20,308 nt of DNA from Hypsibius dujardini (Eukaryota; Tardigrada; Eutardigrada; Parachela; Hypsibiidae), in NCBI GenBank assembly GCA_001579985.1, contig LRSR01013658.1:1-20308 (forward strand). The letters run 5' to 3'. Shown one piece after another: positions 8,582-18,000 of the stretch. Below the pieces are notes generated by a model. It made no database searches, was not told where the DNA came from, and saw nothing but the letters and a program-made list of their open reading frames with translations. The translations under genes were made by a program, and so were the position numbers. The stretch's first letter is position 1; each line of letters begins with the position of its first letter.

Positions 8582-10875
8582 TCAAGCCTCAAACCCCGGT
8601 TCAGCTGCAACTGTTTCCGACTCAGTTGGAAAATATTTCGGTGGAGTGTATAGCAAGGTGTCGCTGATCGGAGAGTTGGGCCGACGGTCGCGGGTCTCCA
8701 GCAGTTTCACATACTTTTGGATAATAATTGTGAAGAACACCTGTTTTCACAAGTAAACAGCCATGTCATTGTGTACTCTAACGGTTGGACAAGATGGAAT
8801 TGCCATTCACCATATTTTTTATCCCGTTTAAAAAAAATAATGTACAAATATATCTCCGTGTGATGCAAAAAGTCCCTCTAGTGACTGGTTTTGAAATTGT
8901 AGTTAATTGTCACAGAGGCTCGTTTAGGGTCCTTATATATTATTATAAGTCGGAACCAGTAAGCCCCTTCATGAGAGAGCCTGGAGTGGACAAGGGAGTA
9001 AAAACTAAAAACGATTGTTCAAAATTGAACCGAAATTCGACCTATTGTTCCTGAGCATTTTAAAACCTGTAGGGATGTGGGGATCTGATTTCACGGGCCC
9101 TCCTAGGATTTCAAAAAATGTTAAAAACCTCAGTTTTTCGACCAAATTTGAGATGTGTTGAAGTTTGATACAAACTCCTGATTAATAACGAGAGTGCGGT
9201 CGTCAACGTTTGCCATCAATCAACAAAATGTATCAAAAAAGTTTTGATGAATAATTTTGAACAAGTGATCAGCCGGAACAATTTTCGCTGATCGAATTTG
9301 GCTGATCTGTAAGGCAACCAGGTTGTCAACAATCGAAAAATGCGAATAGACCAATCACAGGCCTTGGTTCTGATGCGCACGGCTCAACATTTCGCTTGCA
9401 CTTTGATACCTTTTTTGATACCCTTTTTTGACAGACTTTTTTGACACATTTTATTGACGACCGTATTGTCTCTAATAATAATACTGTCGCTAATAACTGC
9501 AAATTGAATGTTAAAAACTTTAAAAAATGGTACAAATTTAATGAAAAGACTAATTTGAATTTCTTGAAAATGTTTGAAATCCCAGGGGGCCCTTGGAAAT
9601 CAGACCCATGAACCCCCCCCCACAAGTTTCTAAATGATCGGGAACAACAGGCCGAATTCTGCCTTCAATTTTGAAAAAAAGCTTTTTGGCCGTTTGAGCA
9701 TCCCCTGGTTCTACCATGAGGGGTCCTGGTTCCGGCTTGTAAAGACCTTAAACGAGTCCTTGCATTGTCATAATATGTTAACTTAATTCCAAAAACATTA
9801 TGCCGATCGGTTGAATTATGTCGGTTTTTCTTGGAAAAATAACTTATCGACAGCGGGACCACAAACACGCCGTACCTCGAAAGTGCATTTTATGATGAAG
9901 ATTACAAATGATGCTGCAGATAATGGGAACCCCATTCTAACCCGTAGAGCCCCAACCACCATGACGAGGACAGGCGCGATAATGCAGAAGAGTTTCAACA
10001 CCGTTATGGAAAACCACACCGTTAACAGTCTCTTTTGCTCCTGCAGAAATTGTGGGAAATGTGCCATTACGCCCATGTACAAGTACTAGACGGTTAAGCG
10101 TTTGGAAATCCACGCAACTGTTCGCACTCCATGCGCCAGGAGGCACGCCAGGCCGGTTTCGAATGCTCCAAATGTAACAGCAAAATTCGGAATCACTGGG
10201 ATGCCGAATATTTCGGTCATTGTGTAATACGTGGCAAACAGGAGCATAGTAACGTCAAACCCCTATATGCAAGGATGTGTAAAGACAGAGATTAGTGTTG
10301 ATATAAGCGCATTGCTTGAAGAAAGGTCTAGATTTGTCGGTGGGGTTGCTCTTCATCCCGTTGGCCAGGCCAGACTCAAAAATAAATATAACTGGATAAA
10401 TGACAAGATAGAACCGGGGGGGGGGGTAAGTGATTCTTTGTTCAAACCTCCACAATGTGATTTATTGAGTTAATTATAAGGTATTTTCAGCATTTTGGGT
10501 AACCTAACAGACACGGTTGAAGAAACATCAAAAATTTTAAAATCTTGCGGCGTAACTGTATCGCGGAAAATATTCAAAAGTCGGTGCTATCATCGAATAA
10601 AATAACATCATTTCTCCGAATGAGCAAAAATATGTGTTTACTACGGCACAGCGAAAGTTTTGAGCATTTCAATGTTAGATGAATGTCTATAAAAACAAGG
10701 GAACTAAATCTTTTGAATCAGCCGAATAATCGCCTTAACAATACCGTACGGAATTTCGAATGCCCTCAAAACTGTACCGTAATGTACTTCAACCAAAGTC
10801 ATATATTCTTACCACGGATAAAACGGCGGCTGCAACGGCCGGAGTTTTTGGTGTACAGGAACAACAACGACGCAT
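8582..10875 (-). CDS. Four-span membrane protein with PPxY tail (LAPTM-like)
   Basis: Exons on the minus strand: 10875-10813, 10262-10128, 10085-9876, 8740-8582 (188 aa), all joins in phase 0. Exon 1 encodes a Cys-rich cytosolic start (MRRCCSCTPK) running into hydrophobic sequence that continues in exon 2 (GFDVTMLLFATYYTM). Predicted spans: about aa 11-36, 48-73, 86-112 and 118-147. The last exon ends span 4 and gives a 40-residue tail with PPKY at about aa 169-172, then a stop. Known: LAPTM4/5-type lysosomal tetraspans have Cys-rich N-termini and tail PY motifs that bind Nedd4-family ubiquitin ligases. Membership here is inference from architecture. Odd: without the 42-nt intron at 10127-10086 there is an in-frame TAG at 10088-10086, so a nonsense mutation is the alternative. 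A MITE fills most of the last intron. Confidence 0.62.
8905..9770. mobile_element. hAT-like MITE copy 1 (8913-9762) with target duplication
   Basis: Seen: the left end CAGAGGCTCGTTTAGGGTCC and the right end, reverse complement CAAGGACTCGTTTAAGG, form long inverted repeats. Flanking 8-bp repeats are AATTGTCA (8905-8912) and CATTGTCA (9763-9770), 7 of 8 identical. Known: 8-bp target duplications and CAG...CTG ends are typical of the hAT superfamily. It is 850 bp, against about 477-516 bp for the other three copies, because another element is inserted in its middle. It lies in the last intron of the tetraspan gene. No transposase ORF. Confidence 0.82.
9190..9489. mobile_element. Small inverted-repeat element nested in MITE copy 1
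   Basis: Seen: this segment is absent from the other three MITE copies. One end carries GCGGTCGTCAACG...AAAATGTATCAAAAAAGT. The other carries the complement of TACGGTCGTCAATAAAATGT, then GTCAAAAAAGT. Flanks TTAATAAC (9182-9189) and CTAATAAC (9490-9497) match in 7 of 8 bases and resemble a target duplication. The exact ends are uncertain by about 20 bp. Non-coding. Confidence 0.55.
10263..10812 (-). other. Tetraspan intron 1
   Basis: A 550-bp intron with donor GTAAGA and a pyrimidine-rich acceptor region ending CTTGCATATAG. It contains a run of 10 G (plus strand, about 10417-10426). Part of it (about 10264-10455) reads as an open minus-strand frame with a hydrophobic stretch, but exon 1 joins exon 2 in phase without it. 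Confidence 0.55.
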
Positions 10876-11109
10876 TTTTTAGCTTTGGAGGAAGTCACAG
10901 ATGGTATATTGTTTCCAGGATAACAAAAGTGACTGCAGACGATTCCTTTGTGATGCTTCTCCCGCTCCGGAAATACCCTCGCAATAGACCGCTGCTTCAG
11001 GTACGCTTTAAACAAATTATTATACTGATTCTCAGCACTGTAAAATTCTCAGCAGGTCAACAGGGAAGCGAATATGGCCTTCTTGATCTAGATTTGTTTT
11101 GTCCTTTGG

Positions 11110-11641
11110 ATGGTGCACAGGGGCTCGTTTAGGATCCCTACAAGTCAGAATCAAGACCCCTTATGGTAGGGCCAGAGGGTGGGCAAGGGGACTAAATAAT
11201 GTTTTTCAAAATTGAATGCAAAATTCAGAATTTTATTCCTGGTCATTTTGGAACTTAAGAGGGTGTAGGGGTCTTATTTCCAAAGGCCCTCCTGGGATTG
11301 CAGAATATTTTCAAAAACTTTATTTTTGTATCAAATTTGTGATTTTTTGGGGTCCAAAATACGTTCCCTAGTAATAACTGCAAGCGGGAGGGTAAAAACA
11401 TTTAAGAATAGTCCAAAATTGATAGATGAACTGTAGTTTTTTAAAACCTTTTAAAATTCCTTGGGTCCTTAGAAATCAGACCCCCACACGCCCCAAGTTT
11501 CAAAATGACCAGAGACAAAAGGCTGAATTTCGGGTTGAATTTAGAAGAAATAAATTTTACCCCTTTGCCCACCCCCAGGTCCTCTCATGAGGGGTCCTGG
11601 TTCCGACTTCTACTGACCCTAAACGAGCCCGTGGCGGTGTA
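11110..11641. mobile_element. hAT-like MITE copy 2 (11118-11633)
   Basis: Seen: ends CAGGGGCTCGTTTAGGATCC and, reverse complemented from the right, CACGGGCTCGTTTAGGGTC. Inverted similarity runs more than 100 bp inward from each end. The flanks ATGGTGCA and GCGGTGTA agree in 5 of 8 positions, and all three differences are transitions, fitting an aged 8-bp target duplication. It lies about 240 bp upstream of the tetraspan start codon, so it may overlap that gene's promoter. Confidence 0.78.
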
Positions 11642-12209
11642 TCAAGATTTTGCGCTAACCTGTGTGTCCGGGTATGTCTTCCGGCATTCTGTCTGAACCT
11701 TGGAATATTTGGCTCGATACGGTAAACATACACCAGGCATGCACTGGTTCGGGCCGGGGTGTGGTACCTGTAGTTTTTGATCTACCTTTGTTTGTACACA
11801 TACTCAGACAACCGAGCCGCCGAGGGAAAGTGTATTATCTTATCCGTTTATATCCGCGACGGTAGATGGTAAAAGACAAACACTTTGCTAACGACGGGGT
11901 CCATTTTAGTCAAGGCATGACTTCGCCTTACTGGAAGTGCGCCCGTGCAGATAGTACCCGTACAGTATTGCACGGACGGCCTTGAAAAGTTGTCTGGCTG
12001 CCATTTTATAGCGAACCCGTTTTGTATTACGCTGTTTTCCTGAGCGCATTTCTTTGTTTACGCTCTAGTGTACGGTATATAAAAATGAATGAAAGATACT
12101 CTCAGTGTACCTGACAAGGGAATGCTGGCTACTTGTCGCCTATTCTGAAACAGTTTGAAGGTATCATTTGAAAGGTACGAATTTTCCCTATCGATGGGTG
12201 CCAAAAGCT
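11642..12209. other. Intergenic between divergent genes
   Basis: No gene supported. It contains an imperfect 33-bp palindrome at 11943-11975 (CCGTGCAGATAG...TATTGCACGG) and a TATA-like TATATAAAAA at 12076-12085 on the plus strand. The TATA-like site is about 1 kb upstream of the protease start and cannot be assigned to a transcript. Confidence 0.4.
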
Positions 12210-12457
12210 AGGGCTCAGCAGTTGAGTCCGGTGATCAATTTTCAATCTTCGCAAGCTCCCCCTACCCATGTCAATATATGTGGAAATTGAAACATTGGTT
12301 GATTGAACGTTTGCAGTCGATAACCAACCGCAATGAAGTTTCGGCTGTGTCAACCGCAAAAATCGTTCAATCAAGCAGAGGTTTTTCATTGACATCAAAT
12401 GGAGAGGAGGAGCTTGCTAAGTTTGCATCATGTGTTTCCGATTCAAATGCTGAGCTC
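12210..12457. repeat. Imperfect long hairpin
   Basis: Seen: the left arm (from 12212: GGCTCAGCAGTTGAGTCCGG, later GCAAGCTCC and GATTGAACG at 12301-12309) pairs with the right arm (CGTTCAATC at 12364-12372, GGAGCTTGC, ending TGCTGAGCTC near 12456). The symmetry centre is about 12335 and the arms are about 115 bp with scattered mismatches. It could be a small foldback transposon or the source of a hairpin RNA. No target duplication was identified. Short ORFs over it are not supported. Confidence 0.6.
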
Positions 12458-13073
12458 TAACTTTTAGTATCAGTCGACAGGGTAAATTCGTGGCTTTTGA
12501 GTGATACATTCAAAGTGCTTCAGAAAAGCAACAAGTAGCGAGCATTTCCTTGTGACAGTAATCCACACTTTAGTGGTACGCGACTTGGATTACGAAGACA
12601 GATTGATTTTTGTGTGATTTATGTGGTCTGAGCTAGGGCATCTAAATTGACAACCAGTGTGAGCGTTGACCCTGCCGTTTCACCTTGATGTTCATAATGT
12701 CGATCGAGCATTAGTACCGTACTTAATCGTGATATAAAGCGATGTGGGTATGCATGTACATGGATGGTGGTGGCTGCTGCTGACTTCTTCGCACATGTTC
12801 TATCTGTAGTTACGCGGTGAGCAGGGAACCCATGTAACATTAATTAACTAAAATGGTTCCATTAGACAATTATAGTAAACACGATCATGTAGTACCGGTG
12901 GGTAGTTTTGCATAGTAGTTTGTCGTAATCCATGTTCGTTGTGACGTCGACTGCTCTTATGCTGTATTTCGACATTCAGCTGTTCCACAGTACAGTGTAC
13001 ATGTTAATAATGAAAGGAAAAGCAAACAGTCGCACTCTCGCTCACCCAATACACTAATTTCTTCATACAAACA
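12458..13073 (+). promoter_or_regulatory. Upstream region of the serine protease gene
   Basis: No ORF with family features. It presumably holds the protease promoter and 5' UTR. A CCAAT motif lies at about 13045-13049, some 25 bp before the start codon. No TATA box is convincing. Confidence 0.35.
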
Positions 13074-16000
13074 ATGGCATTCGCCTGCTTTCTCCCGCTG
13101 GTGGTATCAGTAATAGTATATGTCGGTAAGTTAACTCGATGATAAAACCTCAACTCTGATCTTGTGCTGCATCACTCTAAAAATAGTACCTAACCATTGG
13201 TCAGACAGATGCTATTGTTTTTTTGTGAATAGGCATAGCAGCAGGCACCACCGAGACTGCACCTGATACCTCCAGGGGCTTAAACGAACGAGACTACAGC
13301 AATTCTTACGGTGATGGGGGAGGAGGAGGAGGAGGCTACGATAATTCCAATGGTGGCAGGAGAAGAGGCTACGGCCGCAGACGATTTAGCCTGTTCAACT
13401 GGGAATTTCCCGACCTGTCAGCGTTTGTCAACGTGCTAAGTATGAGTAGTGTCTTTTTTATGAATTGTGGCCCGCTGTCATGGGAGCACGCAAATCAGTT
13501 TAACATGTATACCGAATACTGTCCGTGCAGGTGAGAACGGTGATGATTCGTACAGCAGCAACGAAGACAGCTCCTATGGGTCAAACAATAACGGTGCCTA
13601 CGGAAATCAAGGCAACAGCTATAGCAGTGGCAACAACGATGGTGAGTACACGACCAGACAAGGTTCCACATCCAGCCGAGCTTCCAGTACCACGCCCCAA
13701 AGTTACTACAATACTGCCGGTCAATCCTATTCAACACAAAGCACGAATCGCACCAGTCCTTCTCCCACTCGGACGACGGTTGCTACCCCTGGAACCCCCG
13801 GAACGCCTGGAACTCCGGTGACCCAGTTACCCATACCTGCTGCGTGTGGAACTGTTGGTGTCGGTTCCAACACCGATTTCTTCGATTCAAACAGAATTTT
13901 ATCCCTTGCTGCCAGGACGAATAAGTCAATTACAATGCATCACAAAGGTAAGCATCATCGTAACGCACCATACAGCTGATTTTGAGCTTCATTGCGGCTA
14001 ACAACAAATTCATTATATATTTTGTGAGTCGATCAATTTTAAAGCAGTTTTCTATCCTTTGGCCGTTCGCCGTTGTTCAGCGAAGAATCTTTTAAATAGC
14101 CAAAAAACCTAGTAACACATTTAATTAAAAGACCTCACGCACTAAACCTAAATTTGTGGAGAGCCCAGGGGCGAACAAAGAGACTTAGTGGAAAGTTCAA
14201 TGGTTCCAATCCGCAATACCCGGAAACTTTATTATCCGTTGCTTTGTTCAGAGAAACTTTTGTTCAGTATAAGAGTTTTGCTGAATGTATGCTTCAATCT
14301 CGCAGGCAAAGATCAATAACAGTAAAAGTTTCTTCACCCTATGGGTGATCATTGGAAGTTTTTTTGAACTACCACTTCAGACATTTCACTGTGCTTCGGG
14401 GTAATCATCGGGGATTAATACGCAAACTAATTTACCGACCATGAATGTTAGAAATAAAAATGACTCAAAATAATGACACCTATATATTTGCTTATCATAT
14501 GAACCAAATACTGTACGCGAACGCAGAATGTAAGCTTTATGTCCTGTACAGGCGGTATTATTGTTCCTACCATCATCGGGGGAACGAACGCAAAAGTGAA
14601 TCAAATGTGCTGGCAGGTAATTTTTCGTAAAGCGTCGACTGTCACACGCAGAGGCTGGTCCTAGGATCCTTACAAGTTGGAATCAGGACCCCGCATAGTA
14701 GGGCCTAGGGGGTGGACAAAGGAGCAAATAGCAGTATTCAAAATTAACACCGAAATTCGGCATATTGTTCCTTATCATCTTGAAACTTATGAGAGTTTGG
14801 GGGTCGGATTGAGCCTGAGCTTCAAAACATTTTTAGAAACTTTGATTTTTCGGTCAAATTTAAGATCTGTTGGGGCCCAATATAAGCTCTTTATTAATAT
14901 CTGCAAATGGAGTTAAAAAACTTTCAGTGATGGTCCAAAATTTATGAAAACACTTAGGAAATCCGACCCTCACACCCCCCCCCCACAAGTTTCAAACGAT
15001 CCGGAACAATAGGCCAAATTTTGGGTAAAATTTTGGCAAGAATGCTTTTATTGCCCCTTTGCCCACCCCAAGTCCTACCATGAGGGTCGTGGTTCCAACT
15101 TGTTAAGACCCTAAACGAGCCCCTGGTCACACGGACAAGATTGAAGCTTCCTTTGCGGTTCTAGGTACTCGTGGTAGCGAGGACTGTTCTGCCCGATAAT
15201 AAGGGCGTGACAATCAGTTTGTGTGGTGGCTCCATCATCGGCAGTCGGACCATCCTCACCGCCGCTCACTGTGTCTTCAACGCCGACCTCACCGTCCGGA
15301 CGGCCAACAACCTTGCCGTACGCATCGGCGCGATGGACAACAAGCTTGGGAACCCCGTAGGCTGTGAGGAGGACTTCCGAGTGGCCAAGGTGATTCCCCA
15401 CAGTTTGTACGTCGCGTCCGCCCCCAATGCCACCATGTTTAGCTCGAACAACGACGTGGCCCTGTTGACGCTGGCTCGTGACATTGACTTTGTCAAGAGT
15501 CGCTGCGCCTGTCGATTATGTCTGGAAGATCGGGTTCCTGATGTGAATGCCCAATGCATCGCCAGTGGGGTGGGCAATCAACAGGTGGACCAACCGGTCG
15601 ACGCCAGTAAGTAGTATCTGCACGGTTCAACACTAAAGTTGACCGATGTGATATTAGGTCTGCGTAACGGCAGTCACCAGCAACATGTCGGCAATGGCTT
15701 CCGTTAGGCACACATCTGACGCCAACATAGATGCAGGAGTCGTATGGCGACTTACAGTGTAGCACCTATCGTTCGTATCTAAATGTCTGAGTGTGATAGC
15801 AAACCAGATATGTTTACGGGATGAAATACTACTGGTGGGAATGAGATTACGACGTTAGAGATTCAACCTGGAGGGTTCGCTGTTAGGGGATCAGACTGAC
15901 TTTAGGGAATCCACACTAAAGCGGGACACTGCTCGAAGTGACAGTCGTGTCCCAATTGGTTAGGGCGAGGTGATACTAACGGTAAGCCGTATGGGTATGT

Positions 16001-16906
16001 ATTGGATGGGACGCCGGACCTTGCGACCCAACAGTCACACCGATTAACTAGAAAACTGTAGTCGGATGACTTGATGTGGCGGCAGGCGGTTAAACGGTGG
16101 GATGACCATGAGGTTGGAAAGACGAATAACAGACAGAGTAATAGCCTACGAGGTGCAAGTTTTACGGGTAGATGGAAGGTAGACATCCGACGGGAATCTG
16201 AAGACCAATGGATCGAGGACCAATCATGTCCAGTAATTATCCCGAGAACTCACCCTATCACTTGTCTCTCGTGCCGCTTATCCGCCTTCCGGTTCCGTCT
16301 TTAGCTTTCTCTGGTTGTGTGACCGTTCAACGTCTAACCTTCCGTATTTGTTAGACATACACATTTTGTTAAAAGCTCCAATCCGGTTTCGCATGCTTTC
16401 TGTGATAAACCGTCACCTTATCAAACGCTCCGTCTCGTTGTGTTTCAAGTGTAGCCGCTTAGTCACCCTAACACCCCGTCAATCCGTCCGTCATAAATCA
16501 TCTGTTTCGATTGTGCTATATTACTAGCCTTTCTTACTGGAACAAAAAATGTCTAAAACTCCCTGGCTTTTGATCTGTAGGTATCGATGTGGTCTTGCAG
16601 TACGCAGTGCTGGACGTGAAAAGCCAGACCTCGGACGACTGCACCGGTACCATCAGCGCCCTTGACAACCCGAACTTATTTGTTTGCGCCGGCGGTGCCG
16701 CTCGTGGCACCGCAACCTGCCAAGGAGACTCGGGGGGACCGTTGGCGTGTCTGGATGCAGGGGGGAAGTTTTACTCGGCCGGTGTGACGTCTTACGGGAC
16801 GAACGGCTGTCCAAAGAACCAGCCCGCCCATTTCGCCAAAACACAGGCATATTTGGCGTGGATCCGAATCAATGCAGACCCAACCGACGCTTTAAGTTTT
16901 GTGTAA
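13074..16906 (+). CDS. Secreted chymotrypsin-fold serine protease, 5 exons
   Basis: Exons 13074-13125, 13233-13439, 13531-13947, 15178-15606 and 16581-16906, all joined in phase 1 (476 aa). A signal peptide (MAFACFLPLVVSVIVYVG, cleavage near AAG-TT) is followed by a low-complexity Gly/Ser/Asn/Thr-rich region. This region has a glycine run from a GGA repeat, a basic patch and three TPG repeats. The catalytic domain has AAHC (His256), NNDVALL (Asp318) and GDSGGP (Ser419), and the disulfide cysteines of the family including an N-terminal linker Cys (PAACGTV). The position equivalent to chymotrypsin 189 is Ala413 (TATCQGDSGG), so trypsin-like Arg/Lys preference is not expected. The activation site reads R-ILSL rather than R-IVGG. 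Intron 3 holds a MITE and intron 4 a foldback. It is likely secreted; the biological substrate is unknown. Confidence 0.9.
13948..14648 (+). other. Protease intron 3, part before the MITE
   Basis: The first 700 bp of a 1,230-bp intron (donor GTAAGC at 13948). I looked here for a missing exon encoding a canonical IVGG...SWPW segment and found none. A+T-rich, otherwise unremarkable. Confidence 0.6.
14641..15133. mobile_element. hAT-like MITE copy 3 (14649-15125), perfect 8-bp target duplication
   Basis: Seen: the element is flanked on both sides by GTCACACG (14641-14648 and 15126-15133), an exact 8-bp duplication. The ends are CAGAGGCTGGTCCTAGGATC and, reverse complemented, CAGGGGCTCGTTTAGGGTC. 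The exact duplication fixes the element's boundaries and those of the family. It sits in protease intron 3, 52 bp before the acceptor used for the catalytic His exon. Non-autonomous, no ORF. Confidence 0.9.
15607..16580 (+). other. Protease intron 4
   Basis: A 974-bp intron between the His/Asp exon and the Ser exon, donor GTAAGT, acceptor TGATCTGTAG. The G/A-rich first half and C/T-rich second half of the plus strand reflect the foldback centred near 16210. ORFs in it are not family members. Confidence 0.7.
16080..16345. repeat. Degenerate foldback in protease intron 4
   Basis: Seen: AAACGGTGGGATGACCATGA (about 16092) and GGAAAGACGAATAACAG on the left align with the complement of the right-hand sequence around 16285-16335 (reverse complement GAACGGTCACACAACCAGAG, AAAGACGGAACCGG). 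ACGAGGTGCAAG (16148-16159) pairs with CTTGTCTCTCGT (16261-16272). The symmetry centre is about 16210. Arms are at least 100 bp and much diverged, and may extend further. Similar motifs (ACCGTTCAACGTCTAACCTT versus ACCGTCAACCTTCGG) suggest kinship with the foldback at 1036-1402. Confidence 0.45.
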
Positions 16907-17077
16907 AATTACACATACAACGACGAATGTAAACTGGAGGTTAATGTTATTTATTTTTCTTGCTGTTTTCTTAACGGTTATCCGCACGTTCTGCGCCTGT
17001 ATCACCATATACTTGACGCGCTGTGCGTCACAGTTACATTTCTTGACGGTTGAGTTATGTAGTACCATGGGTATGAA

Positions 17078-17602
17078 GTAGGATACAGGGACTCGTTTAG
17101 GATCTTTACCAGTTCGAACCAGGAACCCTCATAAAAGGGCCAGAAAGTGGGCAAAGGGGCAAAATAGATTTTTTTCAAAACTAAACCCATAATTTGGCCG
17201 TTTGTTCTTGATCATCCTGAAACTTAAGGGATCTGATTTTTAAAGTCCCCCTTGAATTTCAATTTTTTTTCAAAAACCTCAGTTTTCCCATCAAATTTGG
17301 ACCATTCTAGAATGTTTTTAACCTTTTATTTTCAGTTATTACTAGAATGAGTACCTTGGATTCCAACAAATCACAAATTTGATGGAAAAACTGAAGTTTG
17401 TAAAAATGCTTTAAAATCCCAAGAGGTCTTTGAAAGTCAGATCCCTATACCAACACAAGTTTCAAAATGGTCAGAAACAAAAGGCTGAATTTTGGATTCA
17501 ATTTCAAACAAGTGCATTTGGCCCCTTTGTTCACCCCTGGCCCTAGGATGAGGGGTCCGGCTTCCGACTTGTAAGGACCCTAAACAAGCCACGGGTGATA
17601 TA
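17078..17602. mobile_element. hAT-like MITE copy 4 (17086-17593)
   Basis: Seen: ends CAGGGACTCGTTTAGGATC and, reverse complemented, GTGGCTTGTTTAGGGTCC, with inverted similarity over more than 100 bp (GGGGCAAAATAG near the left, complement of GCCCCTTTGTTCACCCC near the right). The flanks GTAGGATA and GTGATATA (one base beyond the element end) agree in 5 of 8 bases, so the target duplication is degraded. It lies 180 bp downstream of the protease stop codon and could overlap its 3' UTR. Confidence 0.78.
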
Positions 17603-18000
17603 TATGGGGGATTTTGTAAGAGGCATGATCACCAAACAGACCAATTAGCTTCCATCTTCTGCTGCTAAATATTGCTGGTTAAAGAGTAGACAGAGTGAAT
17701 CACACCCCCACGTCTAGGTCCTCTGAACGATCGTTGACTGGGTCGAGTATGTAAAAACAACAATATTATTACTCATATATTATATTACTCATACTCTCGG
17801 CTGGGTGACTACTTCAAAAAGTGTTGCTCATCCTGGCAGAAGAGGATAGTAAAACAAAAAGACAGCGAAGTCCTCTTAAATACTGCCAGTTCCACTTTCT
17901 CATATTTGACAAATTTATTTGTTTGTATTTTCCGCCTGCTCTTGGCAAGCCTTTTTACCTTTTAGTCGGAACCCATTGACTGCAATAAGAAGCTTCAATC
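17603..18000 (+). promoter_or_regulatory. Upstream region of the Ig-domain gene
   Basis: Lies between the MITE and the Ig gene start. It holds two copies of ATTACTCATA about 20 bp apart near 17770-17800 and a splice-acceptor-like CTTTTTACCTTTTAG at about 17950-17964. The latter might end a 5' UTR intron about 36 bp before the ATG. Promoter elements are not otherwise recognisable. Confidence 0.35.

Noticed and set aside
9060-9160. Possible short coding exon in the run of TTTCAAAAAATG and flanking sequence
   Set aside because: The same sequence recurs in the other three MITE copies, so it is element DNA.
10264-10455. Minus-strand open frame with a hydrophobic stretch and MKSNPTDKSRPFF, first taken as a tetraspan exon needing a frameshift
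   Set aside because: Exon 10875-10813 joins 10262 directly in phase 0 with good donor and acceptor, so no frameshift is needed and this frame is intronic.
10683-11132. Longest uninterrupted plus-strand ORF in the window (149 codons)
   Set aside because: It has no recognisable domain, runs into the end of a MITE and is antisense to the first exon of the tetraspan gene, whose splice signals and reading phase fit better.
13495-13821. Alternate-frame ORFs over protease exon 3
   Set aside because: Low-complexity Ser/Thr/Gly codons leave other frames open; splice phase and continuation into the catalytic domain select a single frame.
15111-15765. Minus-strand ORFs opposite the protease His/Asp exon
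   Set aside because: They are antisense shadows of a high-G+C exon that clearly encodes the protease on the plus strand.
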